Of a stretch of DNA of 13,965 nucleotides, positions 1 to 7,528 are shown piece by piece. The position numbers were made by a program, and so were the translations under genes. Source of the DNA: Methylophilaceae bacterium (GTDB lineage Bacteria; Pseudomonadota; Gammaproteobacteria; Burkholderiales; Methylophilaceae); the NCBI GenBank assembly GCA_006844635.1, contig SPJO01000034.1:1-13965 (forward strand), given 5' to 3'. Position 1 is the stretch's first letter. Each line of letters begins with the position of its first letter. The notes under the pieces are model-generated. The model saw only the letters and a list, made by a program, of their open reading frames with translations, was not told the origin of the DNA and did not search any database.

Positions 1-212
1 TTTTATAGACACTATATTTTGTTGCCTATGCATTAATCACGGCAGTAACATTTAAATCTTTAGAGTTCTTCCTTATTTAAATTAAATTAATTTAAAATCA
101 AATAGTTATAAGCTTACTTTTGGCTAAATTAAGCAATAACCAAACCTAAACCTATTCATATTTAATTTCAGAATATACTTATTATCTATAAGAAAGAGGG
201 AAATTGATGCTG
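1..212. other. AT-rich intergenic region with no gene seen
   Basis: I see no credible coding region on either strand. The stretch is strongly AT-rich. Around 75-100 there is a run of TTTAAATT/AATTTAAA units forming a near-palindrome, the kind of sequence that bends or binds nucleoid proteins. No convincing promoter pair could be assigned. It probably separates the response-regulator operon from a gene outside the window. Confidence 0.5.
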
Positions 213-236
213 GAATAAAAGCCCAAAAACAGGCTT
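213..236 (-). terminator. Rho-independent terminator of the kinase/regulator operon
   Basis: On the minus strand AAGCCT pairs with GGGCTT (one T-G wobble) around a GTTTTT loop, followed by TTTATT. It begins about 15 nt after the response-regulator stop codon, which fits the end of that operon. The stem is short and the T-tract is interrupted, so it is moderate in strength. Confidence 0.6.
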
Positions 237-251
237 AGTTAAAAGACTGGA

Positions 252-893
252 CTATTCACCCAGTTTATTTTTGATTACATAATGCGTGATGTCTGCATTA
301 TGCTTAAGTTGCATTTTCTCAAGTAAACGCGTGCGGTACATACTAATTGTCTTGACTGATAACGACAGCTTCTCTGCAATCTCACTGACAGAAAGCCCAG
401 AAGCAATCATCATCAACGTTTCGTATTCCCGATTAGACAGCGTTTCGTGTAAGGGCTTTTCTGACTCACCAGTGACTTGGTTTGCTAAAATTTCCGCAAC
501 CGTAGGGCTAATATACTTCTTCCCTTTTGCCACCATATAAACCGCATCAACTAACTCATCCGATGCACTTTGTTTGCACAGATAACCAGAAGCGCCTGCT
601 TTAAGCGCACGTAGTGCATATTGGTCTTCTCGATGCATTGATAGCATCAGTACATGCTGTTTTGGATTGTTTTTTTTGATGTATTGCAATGCTTCTATGC
701 CGCTACGATCCGGTAAGGTGATATCTAACAACATGACATCAGAATTGTGAGAACGACTAAGTTGCATTGCATCATGCGCATTCTCACCTTCGGCAATCAC
801 ATCAATATCACCCGTGTCAGATAACACTTGTTTCAACCCAGCCCTTAAAATGGCATGGTCGTCGACAATGATGACATTAATCATTTTTCCCAT
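252..893 (-). CDS. NarL/FixJ-family response regulator
   Basis: Two-component response regulator and probable transcription factor in the cytoplasm. Residues 5-120 form a receiver domain: acidic pair D11-D12, phosphoacceptor D57 (in LLDITLPD), S85 at the usual Thr/Ser switch position, and K107. Residues about 150-213 form a LuxR-type helix-turn-helix (LSNREYETL, then SVSEIAEKLSLSVKTISMYR). The length is normal for the family. Start: ATG at 893 gives MGKMINV; ATG at 884 gives MINVIIVDDH, a common family start, and GGGAA lies 5 nt before it, so 884 may be the real start. The gene lies 49 bp after the histidine kinase stop on the same strand, so the two are very likely co-transcribed and cognate. 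The layout recalls GacA/UvrY, NarL and other HPK7-type pairs, but the stimulus and regulon cannot be read from sequence. Confidence 0.93.
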   Translation of the reverse strand: MGKMINVIIVDDHAILRAGLKQVLSDTGDIDVIAEGENAHDAMQLSRSHNSDVMLLDITLPDRSGIEALQYIKKNNPKQHVLMLSMHREDQYALRALKAGASGYLCKQSASDELVDAVYMVAKGKKYISPTVAEILANQVTGESEKPLHETLSNREYETLMMIASGLSVSEIAEKLSLSVKTISMYRTRLLEKMQLKHNADITHYVIKNKLGE

Positions 894-942
894 ATTACGT
901 CTGTTCTCAACTTGGCAGGAAGCTCAATCAATCGATAGTGTA

Positions 943-2367
943 TCAGTTAGGTAGGATAACGGTAATATTTGTGCCTCTTTCTGGCGCTCTTTCAATAGAA
1001 AATTTGCCTTGCAACGCAGCGACACGTTCTTCCATCCCGCGCAAACCAAACGCATTTGGTTTCATCACATCAGAAGGGTCAATGCCAATACCATCGTCTG
1101 TGATATACATTTTAATATCTTCTGGGCTAAATAATAATGCTACATCAACACGGCTTGCTTTCGCATATTTAGCAATATTCGACATCGCTTCTTGGCAAAC
1201 TCTAAATAAAGTCGTCGCTTGGTCTGTTGTACTTTCCGCTTCTAACTCATTCGTCACAAACGTACAGGGAATCTCCATCTGCTTCTCAAACTCTTTCGCT
1301 TGCCAATCTAAAGCGGCCACAACTCCAAGCTCTAAAATATTCGGTCTTAAATCGCCAGAAATACGATGTGCCGTATCAAAGGTTTGGTCAATCACCTTCT
1401 TAAGTTCCTGTGTTTTCTCAACCAACGCTTGCTGATCTGCTGGCAGCTTCTTGATTAAAGCATCCAATCCCATTTTGACCACGGTCAGATTCCCACCCAA
1501 ATCATCATGAATCTCGCGCGCAATACGGCTACGCTCTTCTTCTTTAACCTTATTTAAATGTGCAGACAACTCAGCTAAGCGCTCACGTGAGCGCTCCAGT
1601 TCAGCCTTCTCATGCTTGCTTTGCGTAATATTGGTCATAATGCCAGACCACTCAACCACACCACTATTATATTTTCTTGGACTACACCGCAGATTCACCC
1701 ATTTCGTGTCATTCCATGCCTCAATCCAAAAGCGGCCTTCCCAGTTAAGCATCGATAAATCAGCGGCAGAGACTTTTAAACGTTCTTCAAAAACTGCAAA
1801 GTCATCTTTATTCATAATGTCAAAGAACTTGTTCGGCGTTTCTTTTAACTCATCAATTTCCAAACCTAACAAGGCCTTACAACCCTCACTCAAATAATCG
1901 AATGAAATTTGACCTTCAGGATCGATACGGAACTCGAATACCAACCCTGGTGTATTCTTCACGAGCACTTTAAAACGCGTGTCATTCTCGTCGAATTGCG
2001 TCAATGCTTTTGATGCATCGCCAACCGCTTTCACAGCAAATAAATACGGTGTCTCTTCCACTTGTATCCGTGCAATATTCAAATGCTTCAAACGGTAGTA
2101 ATGGATATTGTCGTCTTTTAAAGGGCTAACCAGCTTCGACATCACCATATGCGAACTTACAAATGCGGTGAGCTCTTCTTCATTCACCTCAACCAGAGAT
2201 TCTAAAGACTGTTTCTGTAAACCCTCTAGGTCGGATGACAAGGCATTACAAACACTCTGGCTCGCTGCCACCAGCTTAAGGCTATCTGCATGTAAGAGGA
2301 ATGCATGGTCAGAAATGCCATGCATTAAGGTATCTAATAGAATATTATTTTTTAATGATTGTGCCAA
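943..2367 (-). CDS. Cytoplasmic PAS-domain sensor histidine kinase (HisKA_3/NarX-like)
   Basis: Sensor kinase expected to autophosphorylate and pass phosphate to D57 of the next gene product. No membrane segment or signal peptide is visible, so it is likely a soluble sensor. Residues 1-120 look like a weak PAS-like region and 128-250 a clearer PAS/PAC domain ending in NITQSKHEKAELERSRERLAEL, a coiled-coil linker. HisKA_3 dimerisation helix: EERSRIAREIHDDLGG with phosphoacceptor H287. HATPase: N-box FRVCQEAMSNIAKYAKAS (E393, N397), G1 box DDGIGI (424-429), G2 box GLRGM (441-445). The start codon is TTG at 2365-2367, chosen because AGGTGG lies 4 nt upstream; the first in-frame ATG is residue 15. 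It has its own promoter-like sequence upstream (2412-2441). The sensed signal is unknown; no heme- or flavin-binding signature could be assigned by eye. Confidence 0.92.
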   Translation of the reverse strand: MAQSLKNNILLDTLMHGISDHAFLLHADSLKLVAASQSVCNALSSDLEGLQKQSLESLVEVNEEELTAFVSSHMVMSKLVSPLKDDNIHYYRLKHLNIARIQVEETPYLFAVKAVGDASKALTQFDENDTRFKVLVKNTPGLVFEFRIDPEGQISFDYLSEGCKALLGLEIDELKETPNKFFDIMNKDDFAVFEERLKVSAADLSMLNWEGRFWIEAWNDTKWVNLRCSPRKYNSGVVEWSGIMTNITQSKHEKAELERSRERLAELSAHLNKVKEEERSRIAREIHDDLGGNLTVVKMGLDALIKKLPADQQALVEKTQELKKVIDQTFDTAHRISGDLRPNILELGVVAALDWQAKEFEKQMEIPCTFVTNELEAESTTDQATTLFRVCQEAMSNIAKYAKASRVDVALLFSPEDIKMYITDDGIGIDPSDVMKPNAFGLRGMEERVAALQGKFSIERAPERGTNITVILPN

Positions 2368-2411
2368 AGTACCACCTGCTATTTGATCGATTGCTGACCG
2401 ACTTCAAAACC

Positions 2412-2441
2412 ATCATAGCAAATTAATCCAAAAGGATTCAA
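2412..2441 (-). promoter_or_regulatory. Sigma70-like promoter for the histidine kinase operon
   Basis: On the minus strand TTGAAT (2436-2441), an 18-bp spacer, then TATGAT (2412-2417) preceded by TGC, an extended -10. It lies about 45 bp before the TTG start of the kinase and just after the PilZ stop codon. The -35/spacer also contains a small hairpin, AATCC-TTTT-GGATT, which might weakly stop transcripts coming from the PilZ gene. Confidence 0.55.
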
Positions 2442-2446
2442 TAACT

Positions 2447-3208
2447 TTAGCGCGCTCCTGCTAATACAAGCGCTTCTCGCTCTAGGTTCAACACATATTG
2501 TTGTAAAACACGCTCCTCAGCCCTTGTTAATGCCGTGAATTGAAAACCAACGCGCAGTTTCTTAGCACCATTTGGCATCACCTCATTAGTAATATGTCTA
2601 ACACGTAACCGTGTCTCCAAATCGCCAAAATTAGGTAAGTCAATTTTACAATGGTCAAACACGGCCTCCACTTCAACTGGTGCTGGCAAATGGTCAGCCG
2701 CTAATGTACCGATACCGCCTAAGCTAATATCGGTCAGTGGCAAATCAAACATTTTTGTTTGCTCTGTAATCGGGTCCTCATAAGGAATATGACAAATCAC
2801 AGGGTTAACAGAAGGTGTCGGCGAACGGAAAAATTCACGACGTTGAAAGCGATATAACTGGTCTGGCAGAGGAATTTTTAATGCAGAACCATCCGTTAAT
2901 TTCGCCTCCTGCATTTCATGACTAGACCAACGAATCTTCACACCATCAGTCTTCGTGTAAATAACCGTACTACTATCCATTAAACGCTGGTTAAATCCAG
3001 CATCTAAACTCTTATCAAGATAGACCCATTTTTTATCACTGCTCACACCAATAACAACAGTCAAACCCTGATCCTGTCCATGATTAAAGGACATATTTAG
3101 CGTCGTCTTGTTTTTCGCCAAGACCGTAATAATCTGTGCAATTTCAACAGGGTTCCCTGTTAAGTACTGATCATCTTCACTTGTATAATTTTGCGCTGCC
3201 ACAACCAT
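2447..3208 (-). CDS. YcgR-like flagellar brake / PilZ-domain c-di-GMP receptor
   Basis: Predicted c-di-GMP-binding protein of 253 aa, cytoplasmic. Residues 15-115 have the beta-rich pattern of a YcgR N-terminal domain (NPVEIAQIITVLAKNKTTL), joined to a PilZ domain at about 120-240. The two c-di-GMP motifs are present: RxxxR as R124-E-F-F-R128 (within QRREFFRS) and D/NxSxxG as D160-I-S-L-G-G165. In E. coli and Salmonella YcgR slows flagellar rotation when c-di-GMP is high; the same role here is inference. Start: the ORF can be extended to a TTG at 3289 but that has no ribosome site. ATG at 3206-3208 gives MVVAAQNY, and AAGGAG lies 12 nt before it, somewhat far. No flagellar gene is visible nearby, so it could alternatively control pili or exopolysaccharide. 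Confidence 0.85.
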   Translation of the reverse strand: MVVAAQNYTSEDDQYLTGNPVEIAQIITVLAKNKTTLNMSFNHGQDQGLTVVIGVSSDKKWVYLDKSLDAGFNQRLMDSSTVIYTKTDGVKIRWSSHEMQEAKLTDGSALKIPLPDQLYRFQRREFFRSPTPSVNPVICHIPYEDPITEQTKMFDLPLTDISLGGIGTLAADHLPAPVEVEAVFDHCKIDLPNFGDLETRLRVRHITNEVMPNGAKKLRVGFQFTALTRAEERVLQQYVLNLEREALVLAGAR

Positions 3209-3323
3209 TAGACCGAATGACTCCTTATTTTTACACTGCTTATCGTCAAATAATTTCGTTAAGACAATTCTATAACGGCAGAAAACCAATCAATCTGTAG
3301 AAATAAAAGGGGAAACAGGCTTA

Positions 3324-3345
3324 ATTCAATTTAGCCAATTTGAAT
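3324..3345. repeat. Imperfect 22-bp dyad between tRNA-Lys and the PilZ gene
   Basis: ATTCAA at 3324-3329 and TTGAAT at 3340-3345 form outer arms of 6 bp; with one mismatch the arms continue two more pairs inward. It lies about 115 bp upstream of the PilZ start and just after the tRNA-Lys terminator. It could be an operator or a chance AT-rich symmetry. Confidence 0.3.
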
Positions 3346-3355
3346 GGTGGTATGT

Positions 3356-3391
3356 TTAAAAACAAAAAAGCCCAGTCGACTGACTGGGCTT
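3356..3391 (-). terminator. Rho-independent terminator of tRNA-Lys
   Basis: Minus strand: a perfect 10-bp stem AAGCCCAGTC / GACTGGGCTT with an AGTC loop, followed by TTTTTTGTTTTT counting the last stem bases. It starts 7 nt beyond the CCA end of the tRNA. This is a textbook intrinsic terminator. Confidence 0.92.
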
Positions 3392-3397
3392 GGTGTT

Positions 3398-3473
3398 TGG
3401 TAGGGACTGCGGGGATCGAACCCGCGACAAATGGATTAAAAGTCCACTGCTCTACCATCTGAGCTAAATCCCC
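3398..3473 (-). tRNA. tRNA-Lys (anticodon TTT)
   Basis: 76-nt cloverleaf on the minus strand with encoded CCA (3398-3400). Acceptor GGGGATT pairs with AGTCCCT (a G-T at the first pair and one inner T-G wobble), discriminator A. D arm contains TAGCTCAGATGGTAGAGC. Anticodon arm GTGGA-CTTTTAA-TCCAT reads TTT, that is UUU, lysine. T arm is GCGGG-TTCGATC-CCCGC. A strong promoter lies about 50 bp upstream and a terminator immediately downstream, so it is a monocistronic tRNA gene. Confidence 0.98.
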
Positions 3474-3524
3474 ATTTTGGTACTTTTTGCTTTTTTGTTT
3501 GTTGCCCAAAAATGCAAGAACGCG

Positions 3525-3553
3525 ATTATGCGCGAAACCAGCACTTAGGTCAA
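3525..3553 (-). promoter_or_regulatory. Strong sigma70-like promoter of tRNA-Lys
   Basis: Minus strand TTGACC (3548-3553), 17-bp spacer, CATAAT (3525-3530), then a GC-rich CGCG immediately after the -10. A GC-rich discriminator is typical of stringently controlled stable-RNA promoters in proteobacteria. The predicted start is about 45 nt before the mature tRNA 5' end. Confidence 0.75.
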
Positions 3554-3565
3554 TATCGTTTCGCG
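3531..3565. repeat. 8-bp inverted repeat spanning the tRNA-Lys promoter
   Basis: CGCGAAAC at 3531-3538 and GTTTCGCG at 3558-3565 are perfect inverted copies separated by 19 bp. One arm lies in the -10/-35 spacer of the tRNA-Lys promoter, the other upstream of the -35. It may be an operator, or a hairpin marking the end of ffh transcripts (stop at 3629), although no T-tract follows it. Confidence 0.45.
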
Positions 3566-3628
3566 ATTTATATGAATAATTCGGGCGTTTTTATAAAAAA
3601 ATATGATTGTTTACTGAATTTACGCTGA

Positions 3629-4993
3629 TTAACGCATGCCTGGTAACTTGCCACCCATCATGCCGCCCATGCCTCGCATGAGTTTGCCCATGCCACCTTT
3701 GCTAAACATTTTCATCATTTTTTGCGTTTCTTCAAACTGTTTTAGCATACGGTTTACTTCTTGTACTTGGACACCGCTCCCCGCTGCAATGCGTTTTTTA
3801 CGTGTCGCTTTGATGATAGCCGGGTTGCGGCGTTCAAAAGGTGTCATGCTATTGATAATGCCTTCAATTCGGTTTAACGATTTTTCTGCATCCTGACTAT
3901 TCACTTTAGACGCCATGTCTGCAACTTGTGATGGCATTTTATCCATTAATGCATCCATGCCACCCATTTTTTTCATTTGCATCATCTGCGCTTTAAAGTC
4001 TTCTAAATCAAATTTAGCGCCTTTTTTGATTTTATCTGCGACTTTTTTGGCTTCGTCTAAATCAACTTTTTTATGTGCGTCTTCAATTAAGCCAAGCACA
4101 TCACCCATGCCTAAGATTCGACCTGCCATCCTTTCTGGATGGAATGCTTCTAAACCATCAACCTTTTCACTCACGCCAATATATTTAATCGGCTTACCCG
4201 TGATATGACGGACTGACAGTGCGGCACCACCACGTGCATCACCATCTAGCTTGGTTAACACCACGCCAGTTAATGGTAGTGTCTCACCAAAGGCTTTTGC
4301 TGTATTCACCGCATCTTGGCCTTGCATCGCATCAACCACAAACAAGGTTTCTTCTGGCTTCAGTTGCGTGTGCAGCGCTTTAATTTCTGCCATCATTTCT
4401 TCATCAATACCTAAGCGACCCGCGGTATCAAAAATAACGACATCATAATAATTGGCTTTGGCATGTGCCAGTGTTTGTGCAGCAATCTCACTTGGCTTTT
4501 GGTCTATATTGCTATCAAAACAATCGACGTCCAACTCTTTGGCCAAGGTTTGTAGTTGGGTAATCGCCGCAGGGCGATAAACATCCGCACTAGCAAGCAG
4601 TACTTTTTTCTTATCGGCTTTTAATAACTTGGCTAGCTTGGCAGATGTCGTGGTTTTACCTGAACCTTGTAAACCTGCCATTAAAATCACGACTGGCGGC
4701 ACGGCCGACAGGTTAAGCGGAACATTGGCCTTACCCATCAACTCGGTCAATTCTTCATTCACGACTTCAATAACGGCTTGCCCTGGTGTTAAGCTTTGCA
4801 AGACTTCGCGGCCATTCGCCCGCTCTTTGACTTTAGCAACAAAGTCTTTCACGACAGGCAACGCCACATCAGCCTCTAGCAATGCCATCCGTACTTCACG
4901 CATCGCATCTTTAATATTATCTTCCGTTAAACGTGCTTGACCACGCAGGTTTTTAATGACGCCTTGTAAACGGCCGGTTAAATTTTCTAACAT
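3629..4993 (-). CDS. ffh: Signal recognition particle protein Ffh (SRP54)
   Basis: GTPase subunit of the signal recognition particle. With 4.5S RNA it binds signal sequences of nascent inner-membrane proteins and delivers ribosomes to FtsY. N-domain helical bundle at 1-95. G domain: P-loop GLQGSGKTTT (107-116), DVYRPAA (137-143), DTAGR (189-193), TKLDGDARGG (247-256). The M domain (about 325-454) is methionine-rich (MMQMKKMGGMDALMDKM) and carries the RNA-binding region around SMTPFERRNPAI...RIAAGSG; the tail is Met/Gly rich. The 454-aa length is standard. The ATG start has only a weak Shine-Dalgarno. It is transcribed divergently from the ypjD-like gene with about 75 bp between starts, so the two share a promoter region. 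Every motif is intact. Confidence 0.98.
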   Translation of the reverse strand: MLENLTGRLQGVIKNLRGQARLTEDNIKDAMREVRMALLEADVALPVVKDFVAKVKERANGREVLQSLTPGQAVIEVVNEELTELMGKANVPLNLSAVPPVVILMAGLQGSGKTTTSAKLAKLLKADKKKVLLASADVYRPAAITQLQTLAKELDVDCFDSNIDQKPSEIAAQTLAHAKANYYDVVIFDTAGRLGIDEEMMAEIKALHTQLKPEETLFVVDAMQGQDAVNTAKAFGETLPLTGVVLTKLDGDARGGAALSVRHITGKPIKYIGVSEKVDGLEAFHPERMAGRILGMGDVLGLIEDAHKKVDLDEAKKVADKIKKGAKFDLEDFKAQMMQMKKMGGMDALMDKMPSQVADMASKVNSQDAEKSLNRIEGIINSMTPFERRNPAIIKATRKKRIAAGSGVQVQEVNRMLKQFEETQKMMKMFSKGGMGKLMRGMGGMMGGKLPGMR

Positions 4994-5070
4994 TTGTTGA
5001 ATACCTATTTAATTTGTTCTAATTTTACATCAAGCTATGCGATTGGCGTGAGTTTTGACATAATTGTGTG

Positions 5071-5886
5071 ATGCAGCATTTAATTCCATATTTAGTGATC
5101 GCGTTTATTTACCTTGCCGTTGCCATTGATTACTGGCGCATAGCAAAATCAGGAAGCGCTATCGAACATAAGAGCGCTGTCAAGTTACATGCGGCGATGG
5201 TCGCATTAGGTTTACTTCTCCATGGCGGCTTGTTATATCGTGATATTTTTGCAGTCGGCAGCTTTCATTTCGGCATATTCTATGCGCTTTCTGCCATTCT
5301 ATGGCTAACAGCACTGATTTATTGGCTAGCCAATTTAAAACATCAAATCGAAATTCTACAAGCCTTCGTACTCCCACCCGCTGCTATTTTCGTTTTACTG
5401 TCCGCCATGAGCATTCGAGATTATGTCCCACCACATACAGAAGCATCATGGTTTATAGCGCATGTTAGCGTTGCCATTCTGGCCTATAGTTTATTCACAT
5501 TTGCCGCCATGCATGCGCTATTGATGGCCTTAGCTGAACGCACACTACACAAGCAACCTACTTGGGTTAAGTTACCAACATTCCCACCACTAATGGTCAT
5601 GGAAGGTTTGCTCTTCAAAGTCACCACGGTTGCTTTTGTATTATTAACATTAACGCTAGTCAGCGGCATGTTATTTTCTGAGCAGATTTTTGCTAAACCA
5701 TTACAATTTAATCACAAGGTTATTTTTTCAATTGCCAGTTGGTTTATTTACGGTTGGTTATTAGTAGGCCGCTATCTATATGGATGGCGTGGCAAAACAG
5801 CCATCCGTTGGACGCTATTGGGCTTTGCTCTACTATTACTGGCCTACCTCGGCTCTAAATTTGTTTACGAAGTACTACTCAAATAA
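5071..5886 (+). CDS. ypjD: YpjD/CcsA-type inner-membrane protein (cytochrome c assembly family)
   Basis: Polytopic membrane protein of 271 aa with about eight hydrophobic segments (near 5-20, 38-56, 66-88, 95-113, 127-152, 182-203, 216-236, 247-266). The C-terminal half shows the family pattern: H131 in HVSVAILAYSLF, H215 in FNHKVIFSIASWFIYGWLLVG, then GWRGKTAIRWTLLGFALLLLAYLGSKF. CcsA/CcmC-type relatives handle heme for cytochrome c maturation. For YpjD-like proteins next to ffh, which is also the E. coli order, the role is not settled. The ORF opens with GTG-ATG; I chose ATG at 5071, although neither codon has a clear Shine-Dalgarno. It is divergent from ffh and convergent with the HAD gene. 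Confidence 0.88.
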   Translation: MQHLIPYLVIAFIYLAVAIDYWRIAKSGSAIEHKSAVKLHAAMVALGLLLHGGLLYRDIFAVGSFHFGIFYALSAILWLTALIYWLANLKHQIEILQAFVLPPAAIFVLLSAMSIRDYVPPHTEASWFIAHVSVAILAYSLFTFAAMHALLMALAERTLHKQPTWVKLPTFPPLMVMEGLLFKVTTVAFVLLTLTLVSGMLFSEQIFAKPLQFNHKVIFSIASWFIYGWLLVGRYLYGWRGKTAIRWTLLGFALLLLAYLGSKFVYEVLLK

Positions 5887-5888
5887 AC

Positions 5889-6593
5889 CTAGCGTAAGCT
5901 AACCCTTGGCCAGTCATGGGCTTCAGCATAAGCGCTGAGTTGAGTGTCAGCATCCACCGCAACAGGATTTGTCACTAGCTTCATCAGTGGCAAATCATTA
6001 TGTGAATCACTATAAAAATAGCTAGTGGTGAAATCGCTTAACTGCTGACCACGTGCGCTTAACCAGGCATTCAGTCTGGTTACCTTACCTTCTTGGAAAC
6101 TCGGCAAACCTGCAACATTACCCGTAAATGCACCATCGATCATTTCTGGTTCGGTCCCAATCAAATGTTCTATGCCATATGCGGTCGCAATTGGCCCAGT
6201 AACAAAACTATTGGTTGCCGTAATAATCATGCATAGATCACCATTGGCTTGATGTTGATTGACTAAGTCTTGTGCTTTTTGCGTCATCATCGGGCGAATC
6301 ACCGTATCCATAAATTTATGATGCAGATCATCTAAAAAGGTTTTGGGGTGTGCTGCTAATGGCGCTAATTGAAACTTCAAAAAAACATCAATATCCAAGC
6401 AGCCATTTTTATAATCCTCATAAAACTGCTCATTCCGATCATGGTGTGTTTTTTCATCTAGCAGCCCTTCATTTATTAAAAACAGACTCCAGCTGTAATC
6501 AGAATCACCAGCTAATAAAGTATTGTCTAAATCAAATAAAGCTAAATCTTGCGTTACCGCTTTTGTCATCTTAAGTTGTTTCTTTCTCGCCAT
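5889..6593 (-). CDS. HAD superfamily subfamily IB hydrolase (SerB-like phosphatase)
   Basis: Predicted cytosolic phosphatase of 234 aa. Motif I is FDLDNT with nucleophile D21 and general acid D23; motif II IITATNS around T125; motif III EGK with K170; motif IV YSDSHNDLPL with D196 and D200. The helical cap between motifs I and II is of the PSP-like C1 type, as in the IB subfamily that contains SerB and CicA relatives. The substrate cannot be decided; phosphoserine and histidinol phosphate are possibilities for the subfamily. From ATG 6593 it overlaps the transporter stop by 23 bp. From the alternative ATG at 6567-6569 (MTKAVTQD) it begins 1 nt after that stop, which suits translational coupling and removes a KR-rich tail. 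Neither start has a good Shine-Dalgarno. It ends 2 bp from the ypjD stop. Confidence 0.9.
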   Translation of the reverse strand: MARKKQLKMTKAVTQDLALFDLDNTLLAGDSDYSWSLFLINEGLLDEKTHHDRNEQFYEDYKNGCLDIDVFLKFQLAPLAAHPKTFLDDLHHKFMDTVIRPMMTQKAQDLVNQHQANGDLCMIITATNSFVTGPIATAYGIEHLIGTEPEMIDGAFTGNVAGLPSFQEGKVTRLNAWLSARGQQLSDFTTSYFYSDSHNDLPLMKLVTNPVAVDADTQLSAYAEAHDWPRVSLR

Positions 6594-7452
6594 TCGACGT
6601 TAAAATCAGAACAACGCCTATTATAATCACTACCAAGGCAATATACTCATTATTGGCAATGGCTTCATTGGCAAACAGTATACCAACCACAAAGGCGACG
6701 ACTGGGTTGACAAATGTATTACTGCTAGCGACCAACGGCGCTACATTTTTGAGTAGCCACTGATAAGCAGAGTAGGCTGCCAAAGACCCGAGCACCACTA
6801 AAAACACCATGGCACCCCATGATTTAGCAGTAATGGTTTGTGGCCAAGCTTCATCAAAGTAAGCACTCATTAACATCAGCACTGCGCCGCCCACTAACAT
6901 CTGGCAAGCCGCCCCCATCAAGCCTTTCGGCATGCTTAAATGCTTGCCCCATACAGAACCAAAAGACCAACATGCTGCGGCAAAACCTAATAAGACCGCA
7001 CTGAAAAAATCTCCATGCAAACTACCGCCCAAGTTTAATAAGACAATGCCTAAAAACCCAATCACGATACCAAGCCACTCTAACTTATTGATATGGTGTC
7101 CCCACAATGAAGAAAAAATGGCCATCCAAATAGGTACAGTTGCAATTGATAATGCAGCCACACTCGAACTAACGGTTTGTTGGACATAACAAACCGTACC
7201 ATTACCCATTGCAGGCAATAAAAAGCCAACGATACTAGCACCGCGCCACTCTGCCCAATTTGGGTTCTGATGCCCTAAAAAGCGCAATGCGATATACATC
7301 AGCACGCCAGCCACGGTAAAGCGTAAGCCAGCCATTAAAAACGGTGGGAAACTTTCAATGCCGAACCGTATCGCAAGGTATGTAGAGCCCCATAAAATAT
7401 AGGTACAAAACAGGCAAAGAATGACTAGCAATGTATGATTTCTTTTCAGCAT
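6571..7452 (-). CDS. DMT-superfamily transporter with two EamA domains (YedA-like)
   Basis: Integral inner-membrane transporter of 293 aa with about ten hydrophobic helices in two EamA repeats (about 8-135 and 150-285). The opening pattern CTYILWGSTYLAIRFGIES with PPFLMAGLRF is typical of the RhaT/EamA group that includes YedA. The second repeat contains ACWSFGSVWGKHL and a late SSNTFVNPVVAFVVGI, the usual signature near the ninth helix. Family members export amino acids, metabolites or drugs; the substrate here is not readable. It lies between the TPR-type gene (76 bp upstream) and the HAD gene (overlapping), same strand. The start ATG has no strong Shine-Dalgarno and I found no promoter in the 76-bp gap, so read-through from upstream is likely. 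Confidence 0.9.
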   Translation of the reverse strand: MLKRNHTLLVILCLFCTYILWGSTYLAIRFGIESFPPFLMAGLRFTVAGVLMYIALRFLGHQNPNWAEWRGASIVGFLLPAMGNGTVCYVQQTVSSSVAALSIATVPIWMAIFSSLWGHHINKLEWLGIVIGFLGIVLLNLGGSLHGDFFSAVLLGFAAACWSFGSVWGKHLSMPKGLMGAACQMLVGGAVLMLMSAYFDEAWPQTITAKSWGAMVFLVVLGSLAAYSAYQWLLKNVAPLVASSNTFVNPVVAFVVGILFANEAIANNEYIALVVIIIGVVLILTSNGEKETT

Positions 7453-7528
7453 TGTTCAGCCGCGCGCAAATCATTATTTTACTTGAAGATGCGCAGACCT
7501 AGCGAACAAAAACCTATTGTGTGCTTGC

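Noticed and set aside
75..100. AT-rich near-palindrome as a replication or partition site
   Set aside because: No DnaA boxes, iterons or partner genes nearby; simple AT richness explains it.
938..1435. 165-codon plus-strand ORF opposite the histidine kinase
   Set aside because: Antisense to the conserved HATPase and HisKA_3 coding region with no recognisable domain.
3209..3289. Extended N-terminus of the PilZ protein from a TTG at 3289
   Set aside because: No ribosome site precedes the TTG, and the added residues do not look like a YcgR start; ATG at 3208 is more plausible.
3321..3509. 62-codon minus-strand ORF over the tRNA-Lys gene
   Set aside because: It is the translation of a tRNA gene and its terminator; the tRNA fold is unambiguous.
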